DNA of 64,000 nucleotides from Anderseniella sp963759095 (GCA_963759095.1 CAVWYF010000024.1:1-64000), one strand, 5' to 3'. Counted from the first letter of the stretch, positions 46,232-54,455 are shown. Notes: a model not told the origin generated them from the letters alone. Made by a program: numbers and translations.

Positions 46232-47599
46232 CTATTTCTGGTAGGGGCCGAACAGATAGTCAGGGAACCACAAGGCAATTGCCGGGAATTGGTACATCAA
46301 GACCATGGTGAAGATCACAATGCCCAGATACGGAATGATGCCCCGGAAAATCTGCATCAGCTCGATCTGGCCCTTGAGCACCCCTTTCAGGTAGTAGGCC
46401 GACATGGCCATGGGTGGGGTCAGGAACGAAGTCTGCAGGTTCAGCGCAACCAGCATGGCGAAGAAGTATGGATTGACCCCGAACTGGTCGAGCAAAGGCA
46501 GGAATATCGGCACGAAAATAATGACGATTTCCGACCACTCCAACGGCCAGCCCAGAAAGAAGATGATCGCCTGTGCCATCACCAGGAACTGCCATGGCGC
46601 CAGGTCGAACGAGGCGACCCACTGTGCAATCAGGTCATGGCCACCCAGATATGAAAACACCGATGCAAACGTCCACGATCCGACAAACAACCAGCACACC
46701 ATGGCTGTCGCCTTGGCGGTGAGGTAGACGGACTGCTTGACCATTTTCCAGCTCAGCGCACCGTAGATCAGCGCCAGCACCAGGCCACCGAGTGAGCCCA
46801 TGGCGGCTGCTTCAGCCGGTGTTGCGAGGCCGCCCAGAATGGAGCCCAGTACCATCATTATCAGCAAGGTCAGCGGGACAAAGGAGACCAGCAGGTTCAG
46901 GTAAATCTCACGGGCCGGCGGCACATCTTCCTGTTGCGGTTTTGGCGCAATGCCTGGATTAATGGTGACCCGGATGATCACATAGACGATGTAAAAGCCC
47001 GCCAGCATCAGCCCCGGGAAAACGGCTGCCGCATAGAGCCTGAGCGGTGACAGCTCGGCGATTGCGGCATACACGATCAGCATGATGGACGGCGGGATCA
47101 GAATGCCGAGCGTGCCGCCGGCGCAGATAACACCGGATGCAAACTCCTTGTTGTAATTGGCGTTTGCCATGGCTGGAAATGCCAGCAGGCCCATCAGGGT
47201 GACAACCGCGCCGACGATGCCGGTAGCGGTGGAAAACACCGCGCAGGTGATCAGGGCGGCAATGGCCATGGAACCGGGCAGGTTTCGGGCCGCCATCTGC
47301 AGCGAGTGGAACAGCTTGCCGACGATGTTGGCGCGTTCGACCACATAGCCCATGAACAAGAACAGTGGGATGGCGACGAGAGTATCGTTTTCCATCACCG
47401 AATAGGTGTTCTGGTTCAAAAGGTAGAAAATCTGGTTCTGGAAAAAGTCGCCAAACGTGCTGATCGCATCGGCTTTGTAATAGGCGTAATAGCCAAAGCC
47501 AACCCCCATGGCTATCAGGGTAAACGCAATCGGAAAGCCCAGCAGCACCAGAACGATGAACAGGGACAGCATGAGGATGGCGACTTCAGGGTTCGTCAT
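46232..47599 (-). CDS. dctM: TRAP transporter large permease (DctM)
   Basis: A 455-residue polytopic membrane protein of normal DctM length. Landmarks are AIPLFLFMGYVVERANIV near residue 75, TGIVGAVVTLMGLLAFPAM, GVICAGGTLGILIPPSIMLIVYA, and GGLATPAEAAAMGSLGGL in the second half. It works with the small permease encoded 46 bp upstream and the DctP encoded at 48383. The downstream amidase suggests an amide-containing substrate. Confidence 0.94.
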   Translation of the reverse strand: MTNPEVAILMLSLFIVLVLLGFPIAFTLIAMGVGFGYYAYYKADAISTFGDFFQNQIFYLLNQNTYSVMENDTLVAIPLFLFMGYVVERANIVGKLFHSLQMAARNLPGSMAIAALITCAVFSTATGIVGAVVTLMGLLAFPAMANANYNKEFASGVICAGGTLGILIPPSIMLIVYAAIAELSPLRLYAAAVFPGLMLAGFYIVYVIIRVTINPGIAPKPQQEDVPPAREIYLNLLVSFVPLTLLIMMVLGSILGGLATPAEAAAMGSLGGLVLALIYGALSWKMVKQSVYLTAKATAMVCWLFVGSWTFASVFSYLGGHDLIAQWVASFDLAPWQFLVMAQAIIFFLGWPLEWSEIVIIFVPIFLPLLDQFGVNPYFFAMLVALNLQTSFLTPPMAMSAYYLKGVLKGQIELMQIFRGIIPYLGIVIFTMVLMYQFPAIALWFPDYLFGPYQK

Positions 47600-47645
47600 T
47601 TTCTATTGAACTCCAGCGGCAACAGCGCGGGTAAAATTGGATTGA

Positions 47646-48221
47646 TCAGGATTTGTCGGCAACCGGGTCGGGAGCCGCGAGCAGGTCTTCGGTCTCACGC
47701 ACGTCTTCAAGCCGTTCCAGCCAGACGCCTTCGCGCATCGCCTTCCAGCAGCGCAATATCTCTGCGACGCCCTGAATGATCATCAGGAAACCGGCCAGCG
47801 GAATGAGCGTCTTGAAGAAGTAAATCTGGATGCGGGCAGGGGAGTTCCAACTGACCTCAAGATAGCGCCAGCTGTCCTTGGCGATCTCGGCGCCAAACCA
47901 GAACAGGGCGAGCATGCCTGGGAAAAAGAAAATAACATAAAGCACGAAATCCAGCGTTGCCTGGGTCTTGACCGGCAGCAAGCGGTACAAAACATCACCG
48001 CGCACGTGAGTGTCCTGGGCCAGCGCATAGGGCCCGGCCATCAGGAACAGGGCGCCATACATCTGCACCATCATGTCAAACGCCCAGACCGTCGGTGAGT
48101 TCAGCACATAGCGCACGAACACTTCGTATGACACCGAGAACGTCAGGATCAGAATGCACCACCCAAAGGCGCGGCCGACCCAGATGCTAAGACTTTCAAT
48201 GGCGTGAATGAGTGTTATCAC
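47646..48221 (-). CDS. dctQ: TRAP transporter small permease (DctQ), GTG start
   Basis: A 191-residue four-helix membrane protein with SYEVFVRYVLNSPTVWAFDM and QMYGALFLMAGPYALAQDTHVRGD, the classical DctQ signatures. Translation most likely starts at the GTG at 48221, because GGGGAGG lies at normal distance before it; a longer upstream reading has no ribosome site and an atypical sequence. A palindromic repeat and a strong hairpin lie between it and dctP. Confidence 0.88.
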   Translation of the reverse strand: MITLIHAIESLSIWVGRAFGWCILILTFSVSYEVFVRYVLNSPTVWAFDMMVQMYGALFLMAGPYALAQDTHVRGDVLYRLLPVKTQATLDFVLYVIFFFPGMLALFWFGAEIAKDSWRYLEVSWNSPARIQIYFFKTLIPLAGFLMIIQGVAEILRCWKAMREGVWLERLEDVRETEDLLAAPDPVADKS

Positions 48222-48275
48222 GGTTCGCCTCCCCAGGCATAAATTATACTTCGGAGAGCCACACACCATGCCGAC

Positions 48276-48299
48276 ATGGGTTCAGTGGAACCCACGTGC
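48276..48299. repeat. Palindromic intergenic repeat, short relative
   Basis: CATGGGTTC-AGTG-GAACCCACGTG forms an imperfect palindrome between dctP and dctQ. Its ATGGGTTCA...GAACCCA core matches the longer repeats at 9691-9729 and 53598-53634. Confidence 0.5.
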
Positions 48300-48341
48300 C
48301 TGATTCAGCGCACAGCTCTCCGTAGATATCGCATGATGTTA

Positions 48342-48374
48342 CCTTCCCGCACCAACGCTCCGGATGCGGGAAGG
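48342..48374 (-). terminator. Hairpin after dctP
   Basis: A perfect 10-bp GC-rich stem (CCTTCCCGCA with TGCGGGAAGG) and a 13-nt loop end 8 bp below the dctP stop. There is no clear U tract. Its position matches the post-binding-protein hairpins of the other three importers in the window. Confidence 0.6.
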
Positions 48375-48382
48375 TTCGGTGA

Positions 48383-49498
48383 TTATCCGAAGTAGTGCTT
48401 GTATGCCAGCTTGTAGTCAGGCTGGTTCAGGTTCAGGTAATTCATCACGTTCTTGGCGTATACCTTCTGGGAGTCAATGACCTTGGTGAAGAACGCATCC
48501 TCCTTGGAAATGCGGTCAACCACGATATCCCACGCTTTCAACTGCTCTGCCATCACCGAGTCCGGTGTGCGGTAGATATTGACACCCTGATCGTCGCGCA
48601 GCTTCACCAGGTCATCTGCATAACGCTTGGTGTTGTTCCAGTAGAAGTTGGAATTTTCAGCTTCCGATGCGTATTTCAGGATCGCTCTCAGTTCTTCCGG
48701 CAGGCCTTCGAACATTTTCTTGTTGAAGGTAACCTCGAAGAACTCCTGGCTCTGATGGAAGCTGGCCAGGTGATAGTGCTTGGAGACATCCTGCATGCCG
48801 AAGTCACGGTCAGAGGTCGGGTTGTTGAACTCGGCCGCATCGATCAGGCCGGACTTCATGGCCGGCTGAATTTCACCGCCGGGCAACTGCACAACCGACA
48901 TGCCCATTTCGAGCAGAACGTCGGCAGCCAGGCCAACCGTGCGATATTTCAGACCCTTCATCTGCGAAGCGTCCTTGATTTCTTCCTTGAACCAGCCGAG
49001 CGGCTGGGCCGGCATGGCGGAATTGAAGAACGACACAACGTTCAGGCCAAGTGAGCCCATCAATTCGTCAAACAGTTCCTGGCCACCACCGTAATGGATC
49101 CAGCCGAGCACTTCCTGGGAAGACCAGCCGAAACACGGGCCGGTGCCGAACAGGGAAGCGGACTTGGACTTGGAGTACCAGTAGGCCGGCACATAGTGGG
49201 CAGCATCAAGCACGCCGCGGTGCACCGCGTCCTGCATCTGGCTGGTCTTGACCACCGAGTTCACCGGCAGCAGATCGATTTTCAGGTCCTTGCCTGCCAT
49301 CGCGTTGACGCGATTGACGTAGGACTGGGCATTTTCAAGGAAAATACCACCGCCCCAGGCGGCCTGCATCTTGATTACCTTTGGTTCTGCGCGGGCGATG
49401 CTGGGGGCAGCAAGGCCGGCAACAGTTGCAACACCGGCTCCGGTCAGGAACTTGCGGCGTGACGCGACGGCGGTTGCCGCCTTCGAAATATCAGTCAT
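48383..49498 (-). CDS. dctP: TRAP transporter solute-binding protein (DctP), Tat-type signal
   Basis: A 371-residue periplasmic binding protein. The N-terminus carries a twin-arginine-like signal (SRRKFLTGAGVATVAGLAAPSIARA), so it may be exported folded. The mature part resembles the DctP7/TakP-like subgroup: QAAWGGGIFLENAQ, CFGWSSQEVLGWIHYGGG, LKYRTVGLAADVLLEMG and AAEFNNPTSD. Members of that subgroup bind 2-oxoacids or other organic acids, often as dimers. It heads the dctPQM-amidase operon, although spacing and hairpins separate it from dctQ. Confidence 0.92.
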   Translation of the reverse strand: MTDISKAATAVASRRKFLTGAGVATVAGLAAPSIARAEPKVIKMQAAWGGGIFLENAQSYVNRVNAMAGKDLKIDLLPVNSVVKTSQMQDAVHRGVLDAAHYVPAYWYSKSKSASLFGTGPCFGWSSQEVLGWIHYGGGQELFDELMGSLGLNVVSFFNSAMPAQPLGWFKEEIKDASQMKGLKYRTVGLAADVLLEMGMSVVQLPGGEIQPAMKSGLIDAAEFNNPTSDRDFGMQDVSKHYHLASFHQSQEFFEVTFNKKMFEGLPEELRAILKYASEAENSNFYWNNTKRYADDLVKLRDDQGVNIYRTPDSVMAEQLKAWDIVVDRISKEDAFFTKVIDSQKVYAKNVMNYLNLNQPDYKLAYKHYFG

Positions 49499-49854
49499 TG
49501 TTTTCTCCCTAAATGCCCGGTCATACTCAATTCCACGGGCAGTGATTTCAGACTAGAAGGTATGCCCCGTTGTGCAAGACGAGTTTCCACATTGTGATCA
49601 AATTACCACCTTGTGGCTGAAAAAGGGCATCTGAAGCAGGTGATCGCTGCGATGCCGGGGCGTACTGGCAGTGGATCTGGGTGAAACCCAGCTCGGCCTG
49701 GGTTGGACGGCACAACAATCTCCCTGAACGTTGCCGCCGGGCCGCACTCGCAATGCGTGCAGAGTGATGAAATGCACATCTGTAAGCTGCAAAATGCCCC
49801 AAGGTCATCACAACGGCATAGAAAAACAGCTCCTCTCCTAGAAGGAATAAAGCC
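49499..49854. other. 356-bp intergenic region
   Basis: This gap lies between the divergent dctP and the DUF1127-like gene, and should hold the promoters of both. Apart from a short inverted pair TGCCCG/CGGGCA (49514-49519, 49535-49541) I see no convincing operator, RNA gene or coding region. Confidence 0.5.
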
Positions 49855-50010
49855 ATGACCACGCAGCATCACACCAGCTTCACCAAGGCCATCGTCGGGT
49901 CCGCACAGCGTCTGTTCCGTTCCAGCAAGCACCACGGCCTGCTCGCCAGCAGCCACATCGATGCGCGCACCATGCGCGACATTGGTGTGAACCCGGTAGG
50001 GTTTGATTGA
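49855..50010 (+). CDS. Small DUF1127-like protein (51 aa)
   Basis: A 51-residue basic protein. An AGAAGGA ribosome site lies at good distance before the ATG. The sequence has an Arg/His-rich amphipathic N-terminal helix (AQRLFRSSKHHG) and ends in SHIDARTMRDIGVNPVGFD, closely resembling the DUF1127 signature in which Leu/Met-Arg-Asp-Ile-Gly is conserved. DUF1127 micro-proteins in alphaproteobacteria are linked to RNA turnover and nutrient responses. It stands alone, about 50 bp from a tRNA-Arg remnant. Confidence 0.7.
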   Translation: MTTQHHTSFTKAIVGSAQRLFRSSKHHGLLASSHIDARTMRDIGVNPVGFD

Positions 50011-50063
50011 TAACTGACGGGCGTGTGTTGAGCATCGGCTTACGCCGGGATGCCTGAAAATAT

Positions 50064-50115
50064 TTGGTGATCCCGACAGGACCGGGTTCTGTGGCCCTCA
50101 GATCAGGAGTCTGGG
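50064..50115 (-). pseudogene. tRNA-Arg(CCT) 3' remnant
   Basis: The first 18 bp, TTGGTGATCCCGACAGGA, are identical to the 3' end of the intact tRNA-Arg at 52220-52237 in the same orientation. Alignment continues without gaps through the T arm and anticodon arm at about two thirds identity, then stops. The T loop is destroyed, so it is not a functional tRNA. A duplicated tRNA 3' end at the far side of a segment is the classic scar of site-specific integration. Confidence 0.7.
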
Positions 50116-50141
50116 GGCATATTTTAAAACACAAAGCGCTG

Positions 50142-50720
50142 CTAACGAAGCGCGTGCTTGCCTTTCAGCCATCCCACCAGCGCAAGTCTTCTTCCCCACA
50201 ATATCGGGTTTGCCCTGTGCCATAAATGAGCTGGAAAAAACATCGCTGCGCCTCGTGTACGCGGGGCGGTTCTGTCCTTGTTGCGTGACCAGACATACAG
50301 TTTGCCACCGCCATAGTCCGATGACCGGGACAATTGCACACTAACGGTCAATTTTCGCTGGCTAAGTTCCGGCACACCTGAATCCATGTGCCGGGCGAAG
50401 TGGTTCAAGAAACCGTAAGAGACAAACTGCAGGGTCTCGACGCTGTCCAGCTCAAATTTCCAGACCTCGTCGTTCAGTTCCATTGCCTTGTCGCGCAACC
50501 GATCATAAATCCACTTGTTTTGAGCGTCTTCCGGCAGGTGCCGTACCAGGCACAACCTTTGTGTAAGGCGGCGGATACGGCCTGCATTGGGAGACACAGC
50601 CGGTAGCGCAGGTGCAAGCTGTGCGAGGGAAACTATCCGATCACATTCCTCATCGCTGAACAGCTGGACAGCTTGCGTGTTTGAATGACTGGATTGCATC
50701 TTTGAGAGTTTCCGACTCAA
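50142..50720 (-). CDS. 2OG-Fe(II) oxygenase (prolyl-4-hydroxylase/PKHD-like)
   Basis: A 192-residue oxygenase. The iron site is visible as HxD in HFARHMDSG near residue 110, the distal His in FFPAHLWHRANP, and the 2-oxoglutarate Arg in LWGRRLALVGWL. It belongs to the P4H alpha-subunit-like family acting on peptides, sugars or small molecules. It is alone between a tRNA remnant and an IS element, suggesting acquired DNA. The ATG at 50702 (MQSSHSN) is an alternative start. Confidence 0.75.
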   Translation of the reverse strand: MSRKLSKMQSSHSNTQAVQLFSDEECDRIVSLAQLAPALPAVSPNAGRIRRLTQRLCLVRHLPEDAQNKWIYDRLRDKAMELNDEVWKFELDSVETLQFVSYGFLNHFARHMDSGVPELSQRKLTVSVQLSRSSDYGGGKLYVWSRNKDRTAPRTRGAAMFFPAHLWHRANPILWGRRLALVGWLKGKHALR

Positions 50721-50929
50721 TCAGGACATTGGTCTTCAAACAGCGTTCATTGGTTGGTTCAGTTTAAAAGTAAGTTGATCGCTGGTGCAACCTTCATCGG
50801 GGCAGTGTTGCGGTCCATGAAATGCCGCATTCCACGGGCGCCCGTATCATCACAATGTCAGAGCGGTCAGAACATCGATCAGGTTTGAAAAGCTGTTTTC
50901 TATGTTGTTCAAAATGTGCTTCCCGAGAG

Positions 50930-52195
50930 ATGGGTGACACTTCATTCCGGACACATAGGTTACACTTTTGGCCCTTTGCAAGGAGATGCGAGGTGCCTTG
51001 GAAGGAGTGTAATCAGATGGATGAACGGCTCAAATTCATTGCCCGACTGCTGGACGGCGACAAGATGTCGGTGCTGTGCCGGGAGTTCGGGATTTCCCGC
51101 AAGACCGGCTACAAGATCCTCAAACGATACAATGCTTGCGGCCTACATGGGCTGACTGACCGGTCTCGACGTCCTTATCGCCAGGCCAATCAGCTGCCGG
51201 TGCAGATCGAGAAGCAGATCGTGCGTCTGAAGCGGGAGAGACCAACCTGGGGTGCACCGAAGATACGCGAACGGATGAGGCGGCTTTTCCCAGATATCCA
51301 TTCACCAGCAGTGAGCACGGTGCATGCGGTTCTGGACCGTCATGGTCTGGTCAAGCGCAGAGGACGACGGCGTCGCAACAAGGCAACGGGTACGGCACTG
51401 TCGCCTGGCAGCCAGCCCAATGATCTGTGGTGTGCCGACTACAAGGGAGAGTTCAAGCTTGCCGACAAACGCTATTGTTATCCCCTGACGATCACTGATC
51501 ATGCCAGCCGGTATGTCATTGCCTGTGAGGCACTGCATACTACGAAAGAAGTCTATGCCTTCACGGTATTTGAGCGTGCTTTCAAGGACTTCGGCATGCC
51601 TTGCTCAATACGAACCGATAACGGCGTGCCGTTTGCCAGCCCCAATGCCCTGTTCAACCTGTCCAGACTGTCAGTTTGGTGGTTGCGCCTTGGTATCCAG
51701 ATCGAGCGTATCAAACCCGGTAACCCGCAACAGAACGGACGCCATGAACGTATGCATCTGACTTTGAAGTTGGAGACCACCAAACCGGCAGGCGACAACT
51801 TCCTTCAGCAGCAGGCCAGGTTCGATGACTTCGTGGATTGCTTCAACAACGAACGCCCACATCAGGCTCTCGACATGCAGTACCCGGCGGAACGATATGC
51901 CCCCTCATCAAGAATCTACAATGGCCTGCCGGAGCTTGACTATCCGTTCCATGACAAGTCGGCCACAGTGACGACCTGCGGGCGTATTTGCTTCAACCGG
52001 CAGAAAATCAATCTCAGCCAGGTCTTTGCCGGACAAACTGTTGGCATCAAGCAGACCGAAGACAGAATTTGGCTGGTAAGCTTTATGGACTATGACTTAG
52101 GATACTTTGATGATGAGACATGCAGACTGGAACCACTTGCAAATCCATTTGGACCAAAAGTGTTACCCATGTCTCCGGTATAAAACGTAACCCAT
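50930..52195. mobile_element. IS481-like insertion sequence
   Basis: About 1.27 kb flanked by imperfect inverted repeats of about 45 bp (50930-50974 and 52151-52195). Both begin ATGGGT-(G/T)-AC at the outer end and contain CCGGA(C/G)ACAT and ACACTTTTGG at the inner end. Each end holds two copies of the motif GGT-n-ACACTT or similar, which suggests paired transposase sites. The transposase stop lies within the right repeat. It ends 25 bp before tRNA-Arg. Confidence 0.72.
51017..52183 (+). CDS. IS481-like transposase
   Basis: A 388-residue DDE integrase-type transposase. An N-terminal HTH (VLCREFGISRKTGYKILKRY) and a second HTH (PTWGAPKIRERMRR) precede the integrase core with Asp in LWCADYKGEF, Asp in IRTDNGVPFAS and Glu in QQNGRHERMHLTLK. 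The ATG at 51017 is chosen: AAGGAG precedes it and it starts the conserved domain. A longer frame reaching to 50822 would run through the left inverted repeat. The frame is intact. Confidence 0.88.
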   Translation: MDERLKFIARLLDGDKMSVLCREFGISRKTGYKILKRYNACGLHGLTDRSRRPYRQANQLPVQIEKQIVRLKRERPTWGAPKIRERMRRLFPDIHSPAVSTVHAVLDRHGLVKRRGRRRRNKATGTALSPGSQPNDLWCADYKGEFKLADKRYCYPLTITDHASRYVIACEALHTTKEVYAFTVFERAFKDFGMPCSIRTDNGVPFASPNALFNLSRLSVWWLRLGIQIERIKPGNPQQNGRHERMHLTLKLETTKPAGDNFLQQQARFDDFVDCFNNERPHQALDMQYPAERYAPSSRIYNGLPELDYPFHDKSATVTTCGRICFNRQKINLSQVFAGQTVGIKQTEDRIWLVSFMDYDLGYFDDETCRLEPLANPFGPKVLPMSPV

Positions 52196-52220
52196 GTGTC
52201 CGGTATGGACCAAAGGTTAT

Positions 52221-52297
52221 TGGTGATCCCGACAGGATTCGAACCTGTGACCCCCAGATTAGGAATCTGGTGCTCTATCCAACTGAGCTACGGGACC
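52221..52297 (-). tRNA. tRNA-Arg (anticodon CCT)
   Basis: A full cloverleaf on the minus strand. The acceptor stem is GGTCCCG with CGGGATC, the D arm contains AGCTCAGTTGGATAGAGC, and the anticodon arm CCAGA-TTCCTAA-TCTGG gives anticodon CCT. The T loop is TTCGAAT, the discriminator is A, and CCA is encoded. It reads AGG codons. Its 3' end faces the tRNA remnant at 50064, so the DNA between them looks like an integrated segment. Confidence 0.95.
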
Positions 52298-52370
52298 ATG
52301 CCTTAAAGTGCGAGCGCTTTATAGCGTCATTTGAGCGGTGTACTCAAACCTGAATTCACTTCCAGGCGAT

Positions 52371-52411
52371 CAAAAAACAACCCCGCCGGAGGAACACCTC
52401 GGGCGGGGTTG
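52371..52411 (-). terminator. Rho-independent terminator of carD
   Basis: On the minus strand a 9-bp stem (AACCCCGCC with GGCGGGGTT; 52379-52387 and 52402-52410) is followed by a run of six T in the transcript direction (52372-52377). It lies 50 bp after the carD stop. Confidence 0.88.
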
Positions 52412-52460
52412 CGTATCTTGTTGCAGATTGTCCGGAAATCTGAACGGTCCGGCGGTCGCT

Positions 52461-53030
52461 TTACGCGGCCTTTTCTTCTGCGCTGGCAGCGGCTGGCTTT
52501 TCACCGCGGTGCGACGAGTTTTCCAGCACGGCTTCGATTTCGCTGACCGCGCCTGCATCATCGAGCTTCTTCACGCAGGCGATTTCACGGGCCATGCGGT
52601 CGAGCGCTGATTCATACAGCTGGCGTTCGGAATAGGACTGTTCCGGCTGGCGGTCGGAGCGGTACAGGTCGCGCACCACTTCGGCCACGAAGATCAGGTC
52701 GCCTGAATTGATCTTGGCTTCATATTCCTGGGCGCGGCGCGACCACATGGTGCGCTTGACGCGGGCCTTGCCGGTCAGAACCTTCATGGCATTTTCGGCC
52801 ATGGTCTTGTCCGACAGCTTGCGCATGCCGACGCTGTCGCACTTGTTCAGCGGGACACGCAGGCGCATCTTGTCTTTTTCGAAATCGATGACGAACAGTT
52901 CGAGCTTGGCGCCGGCAATTTCCTGCTCTTCCACAGCGACAATCTTGCCTACACCATGGGCCGGATACACGACAAACTCACCGATCTTGTACTTGAGCTT
53001 GCGCGATGCGATCTTTTTTTCTGTGGCCAT
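52461..53030 (-). CDS. carD: CarD-family transcriptional regulator
   Basis: A 189-residue RNA-polymerase-binding protein. The N-terminal CarD/TRCF domain (YKIGEFVVYPAHGVGKIVAVEEQEI, residues about 14-70) contacts the polymerase beta subunit; a helical C-terminal domain (SRRAQEYEAKINSGD) binds promoter DNA. Members stabilise open complexes at many promoters, including rRNA. The ATG at 53030 is chosen because AAGGGA precedes it and the conserved region starts just after. An Ala/Glu-rich tail closes the protein. Confidence 0.93.
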   Translation of the reverse strand: MATEKKIASRKLKYKIGEFVVYPAHGVGKIVAVEEQEIAGAKLELFVIDFEKDKMRLRVPLNKCDSVGMRKLSDKTMAENAMKVLTGKARVKRTMWSRRAQEYEAKINSGDLIFVAEVVRDLYRSDRQPEQSYSERQLYESALDRMAREIACVKKLDDAGAVSEIEAVLENSSHRGEKPAAASAEEKAA

Positions 53031-53164
53031 TTTTATTTTTCCCTTGTCACTCGTGCGTTCGACGTAATTCGCCTGTCCGACCGTTTCTTTCAGCAAAACC
53101 TATTTCGCCGCATCCTGCCCGTTGCCCTGAGGCTTCAGCCAGGTTCACCTTCCCTGCCGGAAGG

Positions 53165-53190
53165 CAAAAAACCACCTCATGCTGGTGGAG
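53165..53190 (-). terminator. Orphan intrinsic terminator 1
   Basis: On the minus strand CCACC-AGCATGA-GGTGG forms a 5-bp GC stem followed at once by six T. It lies upstream of carD and has no coding gene before it, so it may end a small RNA. Confidence 0.5.
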
Positions 53191-53324
53191 GGGTGCGTAG
53201 CTGATAGCCAGTGCTTGTCTGATACGGTCGGTTGCAGTTCGGTGTTTACCCGCGTGAGCCTTATGTGAAGGCAGGTCAGGTCCGGTTGAATTGCAGGCTT
53301 TCGTTTCAAAAACTGGATCAGGCG

Positions 53325-53349
53325 AAAAAAAGTCCGAGCCTTTCGGACC
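53325..53349 (-). terminator. Orphan intrinsic terminator 2
   Basis: On the minus strand GTCCGA-AAGGC-TCGGAC forms a perfect 6-bp stem followed by seven T. It is about 350 bp below the fdxA stop and has no coding gene directly before it. Confidence 0.6.
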
Positions 53350-53597
53350 CGGGTTCTCAATGCTTTGCTGTGAATTTCAAGTCATTAACAAGGTGTATAA
53401 CACAAATTTACCGATTGTTAAAGCCTCTGGACGCCATGGACGTGCCGGAAACAGTCGAATGGGGCTGAAGTGTAAAGAAATGGTTAACGCGGCATTACGT
53501 CAATCGGTAGGAATTTAGCGCAATCCTGCCATATGGCAATGCCCGCAAAAGTGCGCGGTTTTGCTTGATCGCAAGCACCAACTCCCGGTTGCGCTCC

Positions 53598-53634
53598 AGA
53601 GCAACATGGGTTCAAGTGAACCCATAAAGTTGCT
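53598..53634. repeat. Palindromic intergenic repeat, copy 2
   Basis: AGAGCAACATGGGTTCA-AG-TGAACCCATAAAGTTGCT, read on the opposite strand, matches the repeat at 9691-9729 at nearly every position. It sits 3' of fdxA. Confidence 0.6.
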
Positions 53635-53650
53635 TGATCATTTTGGAGGC

Positions 53651-53696
53651 GATCAGGTTCATGATTTTTGGTTTTTCAACCAAAATCATCCTGATC
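53651..53696 (-). terminator. Hairpin terminator of fdxA
   Basis: A two-part stem directly after the stop codon: GATCAGG with CCTGATC outside, and TGATTTTTGGTT with AACCAAAATCA inside. It would fold into a long hairpin. It is probably the 3' end of the ferredoxin mRNA. Confidence 0.6.
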
Positions 53697-54034
53697 TAGT
53701 CGCCTTCACCGGGTTCTTCTGAGAAATACTTCTCGAACTTGCCCTGTTCGCCATCGTGTTTCTCCGCATCGTCCGGAGACTCGCCCTTCTGGGTAATGTT
53801 CGGCCAGACATCGGCAAGCCTGGTGTTCAGCTCAAGCCATTTCTCAAGGCCGGGCTCGGTATCCGGCTTGATGGCTTCTGCCGGGCACTCCGGTTCACAC
53901 ACGCCGCAGTCAATGCATTCGTCCGGGTGGATGACGAGCATGTTGTCGCCTTCATAAAAGCAGTCCACCGGACATACTTCAACGCAGTCCATGTACTTGC
54001 ACTTGATGCAGTTCTCAATGACGATATAGGTCAT
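53696..54034 (-). CDS. fdxA: 7Fe ferredoxin FdxA
   Basis: A 112-residue electron carrier with [3Fe-4S] and [4Fe-4S] clusters. The N-terminus has CIKCKYMDCVEVCPVDC, and the second set CIDCGVCEPECPAEAI follows near residue 40. The C-terminal extension (EKWLELNTRLADVWPNIT) is typical of alphaproteobacterial FdxA, with an acidic tail. It is downstream of the S4-domain gene. Electron partners are not evident from the context. Confidence 0.95.
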   Translation of the reverse strand: MTYIVIENCIKCKYMDCVEVCPVDCFYEGDNMLVIHPDECIDCGVCEPECPAEAIKPDTEPGLEKWLELNTRLADVWPNITQKGESPDDAEKHDGEQGKFEKYFSEEPGEGD

Positions 54035-54130
54035 GTGCTGGCTCTCAAACTCTCAACTGTTGCCTTTGTCAGCGGGTTGCCGGTGAACTTGCATTTTCTT
54101 GGCGCATCGTCAAGCGCACTTGTAGGTATA

Positions 54131-54454
54131 TCAGGCATCGGGTGAGTGGGTGGCTGAGCCGGTAGCAACGCCGGAAGCCGGATTTATTTCACAATACAGC
54201 AAACGGGCTTCTGGGGCAGGGCCCCTGCGTGTTCCGGTGGCGATGACCTCGACCACTTTAATGTGATCGCGGTTCATGAAACTCACCACATCACCGGGCG
54301 AAACCGTTTGGGACGGTTTGGTGATTTTGGTGCGGTTTACTCTCACCTTGCCTTTGGCAACCAGGCGTTGGGCCAGCGCCCGGGTCTTGACGAAGCGGGC
54401 AAACCACAGCCACCGATCAACCCGCTGAACAGCTCTGCCGGCTTCATCTGTCAT
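54131..54454 (-). CDS. S4-domain RNA-binding protein (Hsp15-like)
   Basis: A 107-residue protein. The S4 domain occupies residues about 10-70 (VDRWLWFARFVKTRALAQRLVAKGKVRVNR, then PGDVVSF). The family includes HslR/Hsp15, which binds 50S subunits with stalled nascent chains. The start is one base from the stop of the helicase gene, indicating co-transcription and coupling. Confidence 0.9.
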   Translation of the reverse strand: MTDEAGRAVQRVDRWLWFARFVKTRALAQRLVAKGKVRVNRTKITKPSQTVSPGDVVSFMNRDHIKVVEVIATGTRRGPAPEARLLYCEINPASGVATGSATHSPDA

Positions 54455-54455
54455 G

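Larger units (their letters stand above)
53031..53650. other. Long non-coding gap between fdxA and carD
   Basis: No convincing protein gene lies here. The stretch contains two minus-strand intrinsic terminators (about 53165-53190 and 53325-53349) not attached to any annotated gene, and a palindromic repeat at 53598-53634. The terminators imply one or two short minus-strand transcripts, for example a regulatory RNA of about 120-160 nt ending at 53165. The carD promoter must also lie in the first part. Confidence 0.5.

Noticed and set aside
50064..50115. A second functional tRNA-Arg
   Set aside because: Only the 3' half aligns and the T loop is destroyed; there is no 5' half or acceptor partner.
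50822..51016. Longer N-terminus for the IS481-like transposase
   Set aside because: It would extend through the element's left inverted repeat into flanking DNA; the ATG at 51017 has a ribosome site.
53145..53360. 71-codon minus-strand protein between fdxA and carD
   Set aside because: It runs through an intrinsic terminator and has no ATG with a ribosome site; treated as non-coding.
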